Positions 36,001 through 45,841 of a stretch of DNA of 64,000 bases are shown piece after piece. Source of the DNA: Pogonophryne albipinna (lineage: Eukaryota; Chordata; Actinopteri; Perciformes; Artedidraconidae); NCBI GenBank assembly GCA_028583405.1, contig JAPTMU010000159.1:223223-287222 (forward strand), written 5' to 3'. A program made the position numbers and the translations under genes. Every line of letters starts with the position of its first letter. Position 1 is the first letter of the stretch. The notes below the pieces were generated by a model that made no database searches, was not told the origin of the DNA, and saw only the letters and a list, made by a program, of their open reading frames with translations.

Positions 36001-36412
36001 AATGTTTACACCTGTTAATGCAATCCTCTCCCCACTCCTTAACCCTTCCTGAGCGCCAGTCAATGTGTGGGTTGTGGATTTTTAGCCACGGAAAACCCAA
36101 AATAACCGGATGCTGAGCAGATTCAAAAATGTGAAACTGCATAACTTCAGTGTGGTCATTATTTACAGTGATCTGGATAGGTTCTGTGCAGTGGGTGACT
36201 GTAAACAACAAACGTCCGTCTAAAGCACTGGCGGTAATGGGAGAAGATAGAGGGACAGTTTTTATACCAAGCTGTTTGACTATGCCCCAATCCATAAGAC
36301 TTTTGTCCGCTCCTGAGTCTATTAGCACTCCTTGGGAAATGACCTGATCATTAATAAAAATGTTTACCTTGGTAACTGGACGAGAAGGAAAGTCTGTGGA
36401 AAACTTGCTCAC
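33074..36412 (-). CDS. Gypsy Pol polyprotein (protease-RT-RNase H-integrase-chromodomain)
   Basis: 1,112 codons without a stop. The aspartic protease has DSGA at residues 32-35. Reverse transcriptase spans about 185-360 with catalytic D290 (KLDLRN) and YLDD at 352-355. RNase H has D501, E544, D571 and D614. Integrase has the H/H/C/C zinc site (H683, H690, C720, C723) and the catalytic triad D753, D813, E849 with the D35E spacing. A chromodomain lies at about 1041-1092 ([20 protein letters not shown]) and in this family can direct integration to marked chromatin. All key residues are present, so the protein looks potentially active. The annotated first codon is GTG, overlapping the gag stop, so expression more likely uses a frameshift from gag; the pol frame stays open upstream into gag. 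Confidence 0.95.
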   Translation of the reverse strand: MSKFSTDFPSRPVTKVNIFINDQVISQGVLIDSGADKSLMDWGIVKQLGIKTVPLSSPITASALDGRLLFTVTHCTEPIQITVNNDHTEVMQFHIFESAQHPVILGFPWLKIHNPHIDWRSGRVKEWGEDCINRCKHSRSVKAPTDPSRIVIDHPDYPDLQKVPSCYHDLKEAFNKSKAMSLPPHRPFDCPINLLPGAPIPKGKLYSISRPERAAMDDYISASLKSGIIRPSSSPAGAGFFFVGKKDGSLRPCIDYSPLNDITVKNRYPLPLMSSAFELLQTAKIFTKLDLRNAYHLVRIREGDEWKTGFNTQSGHYEYLVMPFGLCNAPAVFQGFVNEVLREFLNVSVFVYLDDILIFSPDSKSHVHHVRQVLQKLLENQLYVKAEKCEFHVEKVAFLGYIISPNQMQMEPAKVSAVSKWPTPDSRKKVQQFLGFANFYRKFIRNFSSVAAPLHVLTSSKVPFKWTPQADCAFQLLRERFTTAPILTIPDPQRQFVVEVDASNEGIGGILSQKSLKDNRIHPCAFLSRKLTAAEKNYDVGNKELLAVKAALEEWRHWLEGAEQPFLVWTDHKNLEYIRKAKRLNSRQARWTLFFSRFNFTLSFRPGSQNQKPDALSRLFDPEPFSVEPKTILPLNRMVGAFSWQLELDVKQANALNPAPSKGPNHLLFVPVSLHSKVIHWAHTSVISCHPGVKRTMYRIKQRFWWPAMKKDVQEYVAACPVCACNKTSSQVKMGLLQPLPIPQRPWSHISMDFVTGLPSSRGKTTVLTVVDRFSKMVHFIPLTKIPSAKSTAEVMMNQIFRIHGFPNDIVSDRGPQFISAFWKEFCRLIGATVSLSSGYHPQSNGQSERLNQELETTLRCLVFQNQTNWSDHLTWVEFAHNTLPTAATGLSPFHCANGYQPPLFSTDEGEVKVPSAHALIRRCRRVWAGARQSLLRSSARMKDVADIHRRAAPSYKPGQKVWLSTKDLPLQVASKKLTPRFVGPFPVSKVINPVSVRLRLPRTMGVHPTFHVSKIKPVHESTLIPASKPPPPPQFFEGGLTYKVRKLLEVRNRGRGKQFLVDWVGYGLEERCWVPARFIVDKTLIQDFYDRPGPSGVGPRGGGTVVHRQKC
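33099..33113 (-). promoter_or_regulatory. Polypurine tract of the Gypsy element
   Basis: Read on the minus strand, AGAGGGGGGGGTAC abuts the 3' LTR. This is the expected plus-strand primer site. Position and composition fit; not tested. Confidence 0.8.
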
Positions 36413-37323
36413 CAGCGCCCTCCTCTTGGCTGGTAAGCTTGCTGAAAAACCTCCTCTGGTGGAACGGCTCGTGGGAAAAAGCCCTGGAAACTGGGATGTC
36501 CGTCACGGCTGTGTCGACGTTCTCTCTCTCTTTCCCGAAGTCGGTTGTCGATCCGGATGGAAACGGCGATGAGAGATTCCAGGTCCCGGGGTACCTCCAG
36601 GGGAGCCAGCTGGTCCTTGATTGAATCTGCTAATCCAGTCCGAAAAGCGTCGCGAAGAGCCGGAATATTCCACCCGCTGTCCGCTGCTGCCGTGCGAAAC
36701 TCGATAGCATAATCCACCACCTGGCGCTTATGCTGCCGCATCTGAAGTAGTCTTCGGCTGGCTTCTGTTGCAGGTGATGAGTGGTCAAAAATACGACTCA
36801 TAGTGTCTGTGAAGTCGGGTAATGAGTAACATAGTTCCGTGTCTCTGGACCATTCTGCAGTAGCCCAGGCTGCAGCTCTTCCCGTTAAATGGGACACGAT
36901 GAACGCCACTTTACCATGGTCTGATGAGAAAGCGCCTGGGTTGTGTTGGAAATGCAGGTCGCACTGCACCAGGAAGGCTCTGCAATTTATGGAATCTCCG
37001 GAAAACCTCTCCGGGAGAGCCAGCCGTAGTGAGGAGGAAACAGCCTGGCTCGGATTGACAGCGTCAACAGGATCCGCGACATGCAGGCGGTCAGCTGTGA
37101 CTGACGTCATCGGCGGAGCAGTCTGAAGGTGAGTGATGAACTGCTGCATCTGATCCGTCAGCTGTTGTATCTGTGCAGAGAAGGAAACTTGGAGCTCGGC
37201 CTGGTTTCCTACCAGTGCCTGCACTCCTTGGCTGATTAATCCCAGCTGTTCCTCGTGACGAAAAATCCTCACGCCTTGGGCTGACAGGGCGGCGTGAAGA
37301 GCTTTTGGGTCGGCTGAGTCCAT
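36409..37323 (-). CDS. Gypsy Gag protein without zinc knuckle
   Basis: 304 codons from ATG at 37321-37323, only 16 bp after the 5' LTR. Residues about 1-70 look helical and coiled-coil-like; about 100-245 resemble the retrotransposon gag/PEG10-like capsid domain ([25 protein letters not shown]). An Arg/Glu-rich stretch near 265 precedes the end. Gag normally forms the particle and carries a CCHC zinc knuckle for RNA binding; none is visible here or before the protease. The stop overlaps the first annotated pol codon (GTGA at 36409-36412 read on the minus strand). An internal deletion at this junction is a possible explanation. Confidence 0.85.
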   Translation of the reverse strand: MDSADPKALHAALSAQGVRIFRHEEQLGLISQGVQALVGNQAELQVSFSAQIQQLTDQMQQFITHLQTAPPMTSVTADRLHVADPVDAVNPSQAVSSSLRLALPERFSGDSINCRAFLVQCDLHFQHNPGAFSSDHGKVAFIVSHLTGRAAAWATAEWSRDTELCYSLPDFTDTMSRIFDHSSPATEASRRLLQMRQHKRQVVDYAIEFRTAAADSGWNIPALRDAFRTGLADSIKDQLAPLEVPRDLESLIAVSIRIDNRLRERERERRHSRDGHPSFQGFFPRAVPPEEVFQQAYQPRGGRW

Positions 37324-37327
37324 TGTG

Positions 37328-37339
37328 GTCAGTTCGTTC
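37328..37339 (-). promoter_or_regulatory. Primer-binding site, predicted self-priming
   Basis: The 12 bp next to the 5' LTR read GTCAGTTCGTTC on the plus strand. They match 11 of 12 bases of the predicted RNA 5' end (GTCAGTTCGTTT), so the transcript start can pair with this site. Tf1 and sushi elements prime reverse transcription this way. The site does not begin with the TGG expected for a tRNA 3' end. Confidence 0.65.
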
Positions 37340-37821
37340 TGTTATGAACTTGGTTACACAAGGATAAGGACTCAAATGCACGACCCGGGAGCCAAAGGTA
37401 AAGTATAATTAATATACTTTATTTGTACAAAAAAAGGTAACAAAAGAAAATCACTCTTACGAGATGACAAAAAGGGCTTGAACAAGGTACAACAGAAAAT
37501 CGCTCACAACGTGAGGAACTAAACTTATAATAAGTTTCAGGAGCAAAGATAGGCTTGAATCAAAAAGTGCAAACGCTGAAGAGCAGAACTCTGGCATGAG
37601 GACAGGACAAAAACGAACTGACACTGAATGCTGGGAGACTGGGGACTTTAAACACTCAACAACCATACACAGGTGAACACAATCAGGGGCGGGGCTGATA
37701 CTGATGAGGGAAGTGAGTCAAGGGACCTGAAATGAGGCGTGAAACAAACAAAACAGGAAGTGAGCAATAATAACACATAAATATGAAACATGATTATTAA
37801 CACTTTTGACGGTGCACAACA
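37340..37821 (-). repeat. 5' LTR of the Gypsy element
   Basis: 482 bp. On the minus strand it starts TGTTGTGCACC and ends TTCATAACA. It contains a TATA-like TTTAAA at 37647-37652, 30 bp before the predicted transcript start at 37622. Confidence 0.95.
37647..37652 (-). promoter_or_regulatory. TATA-like box of the Gypsy LTR
   Basis: TTTAAA placed 30 bp upstream (minus strand) of the GTCAGTTCGTT sequence that pairs with the primer-binding site. The same box occurs in the other LTR. The spacing is what makes it credible. Confidence 0.5.
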
Positions 37822-38231
37822 AGTGCTCACTTTTGGAATATTTGGAATGTCCCACTCCTGCATACACACAGATGAGTGACTGAAATAAAATAAATTCACT
37901 TTAAGAATAAAAGCCACGATAAATCCAAGCTGACCAAGGTACAGTATATTGTTGACCGTCCTTTAACTCTCACATTAGGATTGACATTGGGGCAACCAAC
38001 TCCTCTCTGCACCTATAATATATCTATATGATGTCAAGAGTTACATTTAGGTGCACAATGCTGTCTCTTGACTTGCAAGCTCTTTCACCAAACAAGCTAA
38101 CGCTAGCTGGGTAACTATGACGCTCTTTGTATCAAAGCAAAAAGTACCTTCTTATATATCGACTTTTTCCACTTCAATCAACTTTGTTTCCTCCGGCTTC
38201 AATTTGCAGCACTCTTGTTCGTTCTCTCTAT
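37822..38231. other. Intergenic spacer
   Basis: No gene or repeat recognised between the Gypsy element and the third TIR-element copy. AT-rich, with the AGTGC duplication at its left end. Confidence 0.6.
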
Positions 38232-38384
38232 AGAGGCTTCTCAATACTCAAATCCCCCTCCTCGACTCCTCGACTCCTCGACTCCTCGGTCCTCTGGTAG
38301 TGACCCGGAAATTAATTTCAGCGCGCCATGTTGAAGGACATCTAATTTCTCTAAATGCACTTCGAGGACCGAGGATCGAGCGTC

Positions 38385-39003
38385 GAAGAGGCTCTCTGGA
38401 GGAGCTATAACCGAGGAGAGAGGAGAGAGGAGGCTCTCTGGAGGAACTCTAACCGAGGAGAGAGGAGAGAGGAGGCTCTCTGGAGGAGCTATAACCGAGG
38501 AGAGAGGAGAGAGGAGAGAGGAGAGAGGAGGCTCTTTGGAGGAGCTCTAACCGAGGAGAGAGGAGAGAGGAGGTTCTCTGGAGGAGCTCTAACCGAGGAG
38601 AGAGGAGAGAGGAGGCTCTCTGGAGGAGCTCTAACCGAGGAGAGAGGAGAGAGGAGGCTCTCTGGAGGAGCTCTAACCGAGGAGAGAGGAGAGAGGAGAG
38701 AGGAGAGAGGAGGCTCTCTGGAGGAGCTCTAACCGAGGAGAGAGGAGAGAGGAGGCTCTCTGGAGGAGCTCTAACCGAGGAGAGAGGAGAGAGGAGGCTC
38801 TCTGGAGGAGCTCTAACCGAGGAGAGAGGAGGCTCTCTGGAGGAGCTCTAACCGAGGAGAGAGGAGAGAGGAGGCTCTCTGGAGGAGCTCTAACTGAGGA
38901 GAGAGGAGAGAGGAGAGAGGAGGCTCTCTGGAGGAGCTCTAACCGAGGAGAGAGGAGAGAGGAGAGAGGAAAGAGGAGGCTCTCTGGAGGAGCTCTAACC
39001 GAG
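38385..39003. repeat. Minisatellite D inside TIR-element copy 3
   Basis: Units of about 42 bp with GAGGCTCTCTGGAGGAGCTC, TAACCGAGGAGAGAGG and variable numbers of AGAGAGG, about 13-14 copies. Copies 1 and 2 of the element have the equivalent of a single unit (near 20985-21010 and 25180-25205), so this array arose inside the transposon. Confidence 0.92.
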
Positions 39004-39390
39004 GAGACACTGATGGGTCCTCCACGGTCCTCCACGGCTCCTTCGTGGATGCATTTCCGGGAACAGAGATGTTTCAAAGAGACGTGAAGCACGGCCGGAC
39101 TGATCTCAGCCAATCACAGCTCTGCATCCCCTGGATATTATTTTATTAACTGCTCTCATCGTGACGCGATGTTTCCAGAGAGAACAGCTGAGAGGTCCGT
39201 GCAGAAAGCAGAGCAGTGTGTATAATATATATCACTCAGTAGAACAGGCCTACTCTCTTTGCTTTAGTTTAGTAGATATCTACAAACAAAGAGTCCAGAT
39301 GTTTCTAAGACCATTTAGTGCTTCACAAAATAAAATACACAACGGCTGCAGCCTAATGATGCTTTAGGAGCTGCAGGTGTGTGTGTGGTA

Positions 39391-39568
<178 letters not shown>

Positions 39569-40264
39569 GTGTGTGTGTCTGTGGTACAGTGCGTAGATGC
39601 AGCAGACAGACAGGTCTCAGTTGGTTTGGTGTCCTCTGCTTACTTTTAATTCTTGTAAATACAACTTTTGGCCCGTAATTTATTTTCCCCATTGTAGCGA
39701 CTAGAGAGGGGGGGGGGGGATATATCCAGTCTCTGATTGTGTTACGTTATTATGAGAGTGCACTCATACTTTAAATTGTATATATTTATATAAATATATG
39801 TGTGTGTGTGTCCTCATCTGCAGCCTGTTATTGTCTCATTACACCGCACTGTGAATGAATCAAAGTAAATATGTGGGGGAACAATGTTCAGCTGATCTAA
39901 CAGAGATTACAGCGCTATGACAAAACACTCGACAGCTGATGCAGCTGTTGCCACGTAATAATGAACGGACGTCGCTTTAAAATGACCGCTCAGAGGAAAG
40001 GAGTTCTCATTTCTTTAAACGTCTGCTGCTTCCCCTCCTCTCTCCTCGGTTCCACTCCTCTCTCCTCGGTTCCCCTCCTCTCTCCTCGGTTCCACTCCTC
40101 TCTCCTCGGTTCCCCTCCTCGGTCCTCCGCTCGCATCTCCTGTGGGCGGGACTAAGTCTCGAGGAGGGGAGTCGAGGAGGGGAAATTTAAGAATTGAGAA
40201 GCCTCTTATGTCTGGTCATACATCAATCTGTGCCACGTAGCGCGCCCCCTAGAGGCCTGGAGCA

Positions 40265-40465
40265 CTTCCGTAATGTTTTTTTTTGTACGTACTTTGGACT
40301 TTGCATATCGTGTTGCGTTTGTTTTCGGGGTTTGTGTGTTGTATTTAGTTTGCATCATTTCTGTAAATGCAGCGTTTTTCTGTTGTATTTGTTTTCAGGG
40401 TTTGTTTGTTTTTCATTTGTGTTTCCTGCTAATGTATGCGTTTTGGGCCGTTCCGCGTTTGCACC
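40265..40465 (+). repeat. Dispersed repeat, copy 2 (inverted partner of 30770-30930)
   Basis: Contains GTACGTACTTTGGACTTTGC, GCATATCGTGTTGCGTTTG and TAATGTATGCGTTTTGGGCC. It matches the reverse complement of 30770-30930, with about 45 bp of additional internal sequence. The stretch from 40466 to 40750 holds nothing I recognise. Confidence 0.7.
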
Positions 40466-40755
40466 TGCCGGCCACCGTAATGTTGAGATCAAAATATCAA
40501 GTTCATCTGAGGATTTACTTGGATCTTTCACATCATCGTTCATTTGTGAAGTGCGGAGATGACGTGATAAGATGAGCTGAATATCATTCACTTAAAGAGA
40601 CTCAACACCACACCCTGTCTGCGTTTCCACCTAATTCACTTTAAATGGCACTTTGTTAGAGACCCGTTAAAGTGCACACATTCAGCCTTACTACACAACT
40701 GCTGATCCCTGCACGTTAGAGAGAATCACAACAACTCCTCACACAACTGAAGAAG

Positions 40756-40944
<189 letters not shown>

Positions 40945-40960
40945 ACCATGTATACATCAC

Positions 40961-41440
40961 TTCAGGGGACATTACATTGACTTACATGAATTTCCTGGAG
41001 ACTTATCCTAACCTTAACCAACACATGCCTAACCCTAACCCTACCCCTACCCTTAACCTTAACCAACACATGCCTAACCCTAACCCTAACCCTACCCTTA
41101 CCCTTAACCAACACATGCCTAACGCTAACCCTTACCCTTAACCTTAACCTAACCCTAACCCTAATCCTAACCCTACCCTTAACCTTAACCAACACATGCC
41201 TAACCCTAACCCTAACCCTACCCTTACCCTTAACCAACACATGCCTAACGCTAACCCTTACCCTTAACCTTAACCTAACCCTAACCCTAACCCTAATCCT
41301 AACCCTAACCAAGCCTTCACCCTAAAATTAATGATTCCCCTCATGGGGACCTCCAATTTGTCCCCATAAGGGAGGCGAGTCCCCACACGTGACTGTGTAG
41401 ACAGATTTAGGTCCCCACAAGTATAGTAATGCTAGGCCAC
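40961..41440. repeat. Dispersed fish repeat with a telomere-like CCCTAA block
   Basis: 40961-41010 and 41320-41440 form a frame (GACATTACATTGACTTACAT at one side; GGGGACCTCCAATTTGTCC and TTTAGGTCCCCACAAG at the other) that I associate with a common teleost interspersed repeat. Between them, 41010-41320 is a degenerate array of CTAACC/CCTTAACC units with recurring AACCAACACATGCCTAAC. It resembles interstitial telomeric DNA but is irregular. It is followed by a CA tract. Confidence 0.65.
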
Positions 41441-41473
41441 ACACACACACACACTCACACGCTCACACACTCA

Positions 41474-41515
<42 letters not shown>
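41437..41515. repeat. (CA)n microsatellite
   Basis: CA tract with a few CT and CG interruptions. Confidence 0.93.
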
Positions 41516-41518
<3 letters not shown>

Positions 41519-41633
41519 GAATGTGCTAATTAACGATGCCTGAGGGGGGCTCAGCCCCTCCCCTCCTGAACAATGGATCAATGGCCTGACGTGTCATGTT
41601 CCTGCGTAATCCATCGAATACCTGCTGTCACCT

Positions 41634-41683
<50 letters not shown>
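41634..41683. repeat. (GT)n microsatellite
   Basis: About 25 uninterrupted GT units. Confidence 0.95.
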
Positions 41684-41684
<1 letters not shown>

Positions 41685-41774
41685 ATTCTGGATTGTATCT
41701 GCGTTAGGGACCCAGTTTCTGATCCTCAGGGACCGGTTCCAGAGGTCCCAAATGTATGAAGATGAATACCAACC

Positions 41775-41776
<2 letters not shown>

Positions 41777-41832
<56 letters not shown>
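41777..41832. repeat. CCCA/(CA)n tract, copy 1
   Basis: CA tract preceded by ATGAAGATGAATACCAACCC, a phrase repeated before the tract at 42065. Confidence 0.9.
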
Positions 41833-41833
<1 letters not shown>

Positions 41834-42046
41834 TACCACACACACACCTGCAGCTCCTAAAGCATCATCAGGCTGCAGCCGTTGTGTATTTTATTTTGTG
41901 AAGCACTAAATGGTCTTAGAAACATCTGGACTCTTTGTTTGTAGATATCTACTAAACTAAAGCAAAGAGAGTAGGCCTGTTCTACTGAGTGATATATATT
42001 ATACACACTGCTCTGCTTTCTGCACGGACCTCTCAGCTGTCCGTGC
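41832..42046 (+). mobile_element. Fragment of the 1.14-kb TIR element family
   Basis: Matches the interior of copies 1 and 2 (TGTATTTTATTTTGTGAAGC, TTTGTAGATATCTACTAAAC, TCTGCTTTCTGCACGGAC) but lacks both termini. It is closest to copy 3, sharing TGCAGCTCCTAAAGCATCAT and AACATCTGGACTC, and lies in direct orientation, opposite to copy 3. Confidence 0.85.
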
Positions 42047-42064
42047 AGTATGAAGATGAATACC

Positions 42065-42068
42065 AACC

Positions 42069-42140
<72 letters not shown>

Positions 42141-42152
42141 GTGTGTGTGTAT
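42065..42152. repeat. CCCA/(CA)n tract, copy 2, ending in GT
   Basis: CA tract turning into GTGTGTGTGTGT at about 42139, a small dinucleotide palindrome. It is preceded by the same ATGAAGATGAATACCAACCC phrase as copy 1. Confidence 0.9.
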
Positions 42153-42394
42153 GTCAGAGACGTTAGGATACCGATCTGTTTTCCCTGATCTCCGTCTGAA
42201 AGGCTGCATGTAAACCACACACACGTTTATCATGCCTCTATGACTTTACAGCACTCTTTACACACCTGACATGGAGAGTTTTAGAGACTTCAGGAACAGG
42301 TGTTCCTTCATATGTTCATTCAAATGCTCATCTTTTTACCGTGATATCTTGTTCCAATAGTTATTTTATCACGTTATCACTTTATTTATGTTGT

Positions 42395-42535
42395 ATTATT
42401 ATTTTAAATTGTATTCTATTTTATCTTTATTTTTACCTTTGTGAATCCTGTTTTTTGAACTCTGAATCTGTTGCTGCCATAAACTGAATTTCCTCACGGA
42501 GATAAATAAAGTTCCATCTTATCTTATCTGATCAT
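42395..42535 (+). mobile_element. LINE 3' tail
   Basis: Ends with ATAAACTGAATTTCCTCACG, a GGAGATAAATAAAG stretch and ATCTTATCTTATCTGATC. This is a common fish non-LTR retrotransposon tail with TTATC repeats. No coding part is retained. The remaining sequence from 42536 to 43062 is unassigned. Confidence 0.6.
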
Positions 42536-43067
42536 TCCCAGGTCAGTGAATATAACAGGTCATTCTTTAAAAACGAGGAGGACATTTCCGTTTGTGTTGT
42601 ATTGAAAGCTGGCCGATGGTCACAGTGACTGTTAGACAACCGATCACAGAGGGGGGTCTTCCTGACCAAAAGAGAAACGTTACGACGTCTTCCACCTCTA
42701 CAGGAAGCAATCTTCCATTTCTACCTTTCACAATAAAAGCCCTGGTTATTGTTTTAGCGGAAACACACACTGAACTCGCCAGAAGTGAATTTAGCTAAAG
42801 AGTGATATGCTCAGCAGCTACAGAGTAGAATTGGCAATTCAATTATTCTGACCCGAGCACCTTCAACAATGCAACATATCATAAAATAAACAAATAAAAA
42901 TAAAATAGTGCAAGAAGTCTATATACATGCAAATAGAATGATATGTACAAAACAGCAGACTCGACATAAGAGAGAACATATCTTTCAAAGTGTTTGTTAC
43001 ATTACTTTAGGTTTTATTTAACCATTGCTTTCCACCTAAAACGAGGCGTGTCTCCGTCACAGATCTG

Positions 43068-43449
43068 TGTCAGGATCGGGGAATATTAGGACTCAAATGC
43101 AGTTAAAAACGGAAGCAGGTTTCAAAACAAAAGCAAGCTTTATTCAAACAAAGCTGTTGGCATGAAAAAGCAAGACAAAAACCGTGAATCATAAACAGGT
43201 AGCATGAGGTAAGTGAGAAAATACAACAAACCAACATGGAACACAGGGGAAGACAAGACTACATACTCAGAAGGGTAATCACAGGACGAGACACAGCTGG
43301 GCAGGGAGGCAGAAACACAAGGGCAACAGGTGAGCACAATCAGACAATCAGACACAGCAGGGAAAACACAGGAAGGAAGACAAGACACAGGGAGGACAGA
43401 ATTGCAAAATAAAACCCTAACCAAGACAGAAAAAATTAAACCTGTGACA
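43068..43449. mobile_element. Solo LTR, 382 bp
   Basis: Begins TGTCAGGATCGG and ends CCTGTGACA, with the inverted TGTCA/TGACA ends of an LTR. ATCTG flanks both sides (43063-43067 and 43450-43454), a perfect 5-bp duplication. No internal region remains, so it is a recombination product of a Gypsy-type element. Confidence 0.88.
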
Positions 43450-43494
43450 ATCTGAAGGGCAACAAAGGCCAAAAAGACATTTCTGACCTCCTGC

Positions 43495-44335
43495 TTCATT
43501 AGGAACCATCCAGATCTCTCTGGTCTGCTTTCTGTCCCCAGAACCAGAAGCCTCAGGTCTTCTGGTTCTGCTTTCCGTCTTCTGGTCTGCATTCTGTCCC
43601 CAGAACTAGAACCTTCAAGTCTGCAGGTCTGCTTTCTGTCCCCAAAACCAGATCTCTCAGGTCTTCTGGTCTGCTTTCTGTCCCCAAAACCAGATCTCTC
43701 AGGTCGTCAGGTCTGCTTTCTGTCCCCAGAACCAGATCTCTCAGGTCTTCTGGTTTGCTTTTTGTCTCCAGAACCATCTCTCAGGTCTTCAGGTCTACTT
43801 TCTGTCCCCAGAACCAGAACTCTCAGGTCTTCAGGTCTGCTTTCTGTCCCCAAAACCAGATCTCTCAGGTCTTCTGGACTGCTTTTTGTCCCCATAACCA
43901 GATCTCTCAGGTCTTCAGGTCTGCTTTCTGTCCCCAGAACCAGATCTCTCAGGTCTTCAGGTCTGCTTTCTGTCCCCAGAACCAGAACTCTCAGGTCTTC
44001 AGGTCTGCTTTCTGTCCCCAAAACCAGATCTCTCAGGTCTTCTGGTCTGCTTTTTGTCCCCATAACCAGATCTCTCAGGTCTTCAGGTCTGCTTTCTGTC
44101 CCCAGAACCAGATCTCTCAGGTCTTCAGGTCTGCTTTCTGTCCCCAGAACCAGATCTCTCAGGTCTTCAGGTCTGCTTTCTGTCCCCAAAACCAGATCTC
44201 TCAGGTCTTCTGGTCTGCTTTTGTCCGCATAACCAGATCTCTCAGGTCTTCAGGTCTACTTTCTGTCCCCAGAACCAGAACTCTCAGGTCTTCAGGTCTG
44301 CTTTCTGTCCCCAGAACCAGAACTCTCAGGTTTAT
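43495..44335. repeat. Minisatellite E, ~42-bp unit
   Basis: About 20 units containing TCAGGTCTTCAGGTCTGC, TTTCTGTCCCC and AGAACCAGATCTC. The right end runs directly into a LINE tail at about 44330. The unit is a multiple of three, giving artefactual open frames on both strands. Confidence 0.95.
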
Positions 44336-44477
44336 TATTATGCTCCAAATATCTGGAACAAACTCCCAGAAACCTGCAGGTCCGCTGCAACTCTGACTAC
44401 TTTTAAATCCAGCAAGAAGACTTTTCATTTTCTTTTAATTGATATATTTACATCTCACACTGCAATGTAACTTCAAT
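44325..44477 (+). mobile_element. LINE tail (Rex/CR1-like), 5' piece
   Basis: Reads VYYYAPNIWNKLPETC in one frame, then TTTKSSKKTFHF-like sequence, the C-terminus of a LINE protein. Its 3'UTR is interrupted at about 44478 by the L2-like LINE and resumes at about 45591. Confidence 0.7.
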
Positions 44478-45590
44478 CCAAACCAATCCACTTTATTTAT
44501 ATTGCACATATTAAAAACAGAGGGTTTTACCAAAGTGCTTCACAGCAGACATAACATTATAATAAAATATAATATTACAATAATAGATAAAAGGCACACA
44601 TAAGAATAGATAAAAGGCACATAAGGGCTATGGACAGACAAATAAAAGCATAACAATCGATAAAACAGCTCAAACTAACTCGAAAGCGAGGGAAAAGTGG
44701 TGGGTCTTCAGGCGGGACTTAAACGTTTGAAGGGTGGGCGACAATTTGACATGCGGGGGCAGGTCGTTCCAGAGCCTGGGGGCTACCGCTGAGAAGGCTC
44801 GGTCTCCCCTGGTCTTTCTCTTTGTTTTAGGGACTAACAGCAGCAGCTGATCAGCCGACCTCAAAGCCCTTGAGGAGGTGTACACCTGTAGGAGGTCGGA
44901 GATGTACTGAGGGGCCAGCCCATTAAGCGACTTAAAAACAAACAATAACATCTTAAAATGAACTCTAAAATGGACAGGAAGCCAGTGGAGGGAAGCCAGT
45001 GGAGGGAAGCCAGAGTTGGTGTGATGTGTTCATGCTTGCGTGTTCCTGTAAGCAGCCGAGCCGCAGCGTTTTGTACCAGCTGCAGGCGGGCCAGCGAGGT
45101 CTTGTTTAGGCCGGCATAAAGTGCATTACAGTAATCTAGACGCGTAGAAACAAAGGCATGAATTACACGCTCAAAGTCTAAAAAGGATAAAACTGCTTTA
45201 ATTTTGGACAGGAGCCTCAAGTGATAAAAACTGGACTCAACCACTGAGTTGATTTGTTTATCTAATTTAAAAGCACTGTCAATGTTGACGCCCAGATTTG
45301 TGACCATGGGTTTTGCATACGGTTGCAGGGAACCCAGGTCAATGGAAGGACATCACCATTTGGTCCAAACTCAATGACCTCCGTTTTGCTCTCATTTATA
45401 TTTAAAAGGTTTAGCGCCACTCAGGCCTTTATGTCATTAAGACAGTCAACCAGGGGCATCAGAGAGCTGGTGTTTTGCTTTTTTAGGGGAAGGTATATTT
45501 GGGAGTCGTCCGCATAAAGGTGGTAGGAAACGCCATGGTTTCTAAAAATTAGTCCAAGGGGGAGAAGGTATAAGGAAAATAAAATGGTCT
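44478..45590 (-). mobile_element. L2-like LINE, 5'-truncated, minus strand
   Basis: The minus strand carries, in order, the RT catalytic box YADD (45505-45516), LNINESKTEVIEFGPN, NLGVNIDSAFKLDKQI, FERVIHAF, LDYCNALYAGL, LQLVQNAAARLL, LASLHWLP, LNGLAPQYISDLL and LWNDLP. These match the second half of an L2-type reverse transcriptase and its C-terminus. Frames change near 45340 and near 45000 (where GGAAGCCAGTGGA is duplicated), and a stop interrupts the part near 45425. The 3' end (left side) has the AATCCA-type terminal repeat. It is inserted in another LINE's tail. Confidence 0.85.
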
Positions 45591-45737
45591 TGTATTCATG
45601 TACCTGTGTTATTCATGTTTTATTATCTTTGATGTTTATAATATGTCTCTGCTGTTTCTTTATGCTCTTAATTTGTTGTAAAGCACTTTGAATTTCCTTG
45701 TGTTGAAAGGTGCTCTATAAATAAACTTCTGCAATTT
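45591..45737 (+). mobile_element. LINE tail (Rex/CR1-like), 3' piece
   Basis: Continuation of 44325-44477, ending TTGTAAAGCACTTTGAATTT and GGTGCTCTATAAATAAAC, a typical fish LINE 3' end. Confidence 0.65.
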
Positions 45738-45841
45738 CAGATGTTTGATCTGAACCACAGCTTCCTGTGAGAGACCTGGACAGAAAGACAGGTAGAGCAG
45801 ATTCACATTTTTAACGCAAAAAACGACGCTCTAGCTTTTGT

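Larger units (their letters stand above)
32617..37821 (-). mobile_element. Complete Ty3/Gypsy chromodomain retrotransposon (sushi-like)
   Basis: A 5,205-bp element on the minus strand with 482-bp LTRs at both ends, flanked by the 5-bp target-site duplication AGTGC (32612-32616 and 37822-37826). It contains gag and an uninterrupted pol with protease, RT, RNase H, integrase and chromodomain in that order, which places it among chromoviruses such as sushi-ichi of fish. The LTRs appear identical by reading, so insertion is recent. No envelope gene is present. The primer site suggests self-priming rather than tRNA priming. Gag lacks the usual zinc knuckle. Confidence 0.95.

Noticed and set aside
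37328..37339. tRNA primer-binding site for the Gypsy element
   Set aside because: No TGG start and no match I recognise to a tRNA 3' end; complementarity to the element's own RNA start explains it better.
32734..37666. 69-codon frames in each LTR
   Set aside because: Identical because the LTRs are identical; on the antisense or untranslated part with no domain.
41010..41325. True chromosome end or telomere
   Set aside because: Degenerate units, only about 300 bp, with complex sequence on both sides.
43755..44396. 213-codon and antisense 160-codon frames
   Set aside because: Caused by the 42-bp minisatellite E.
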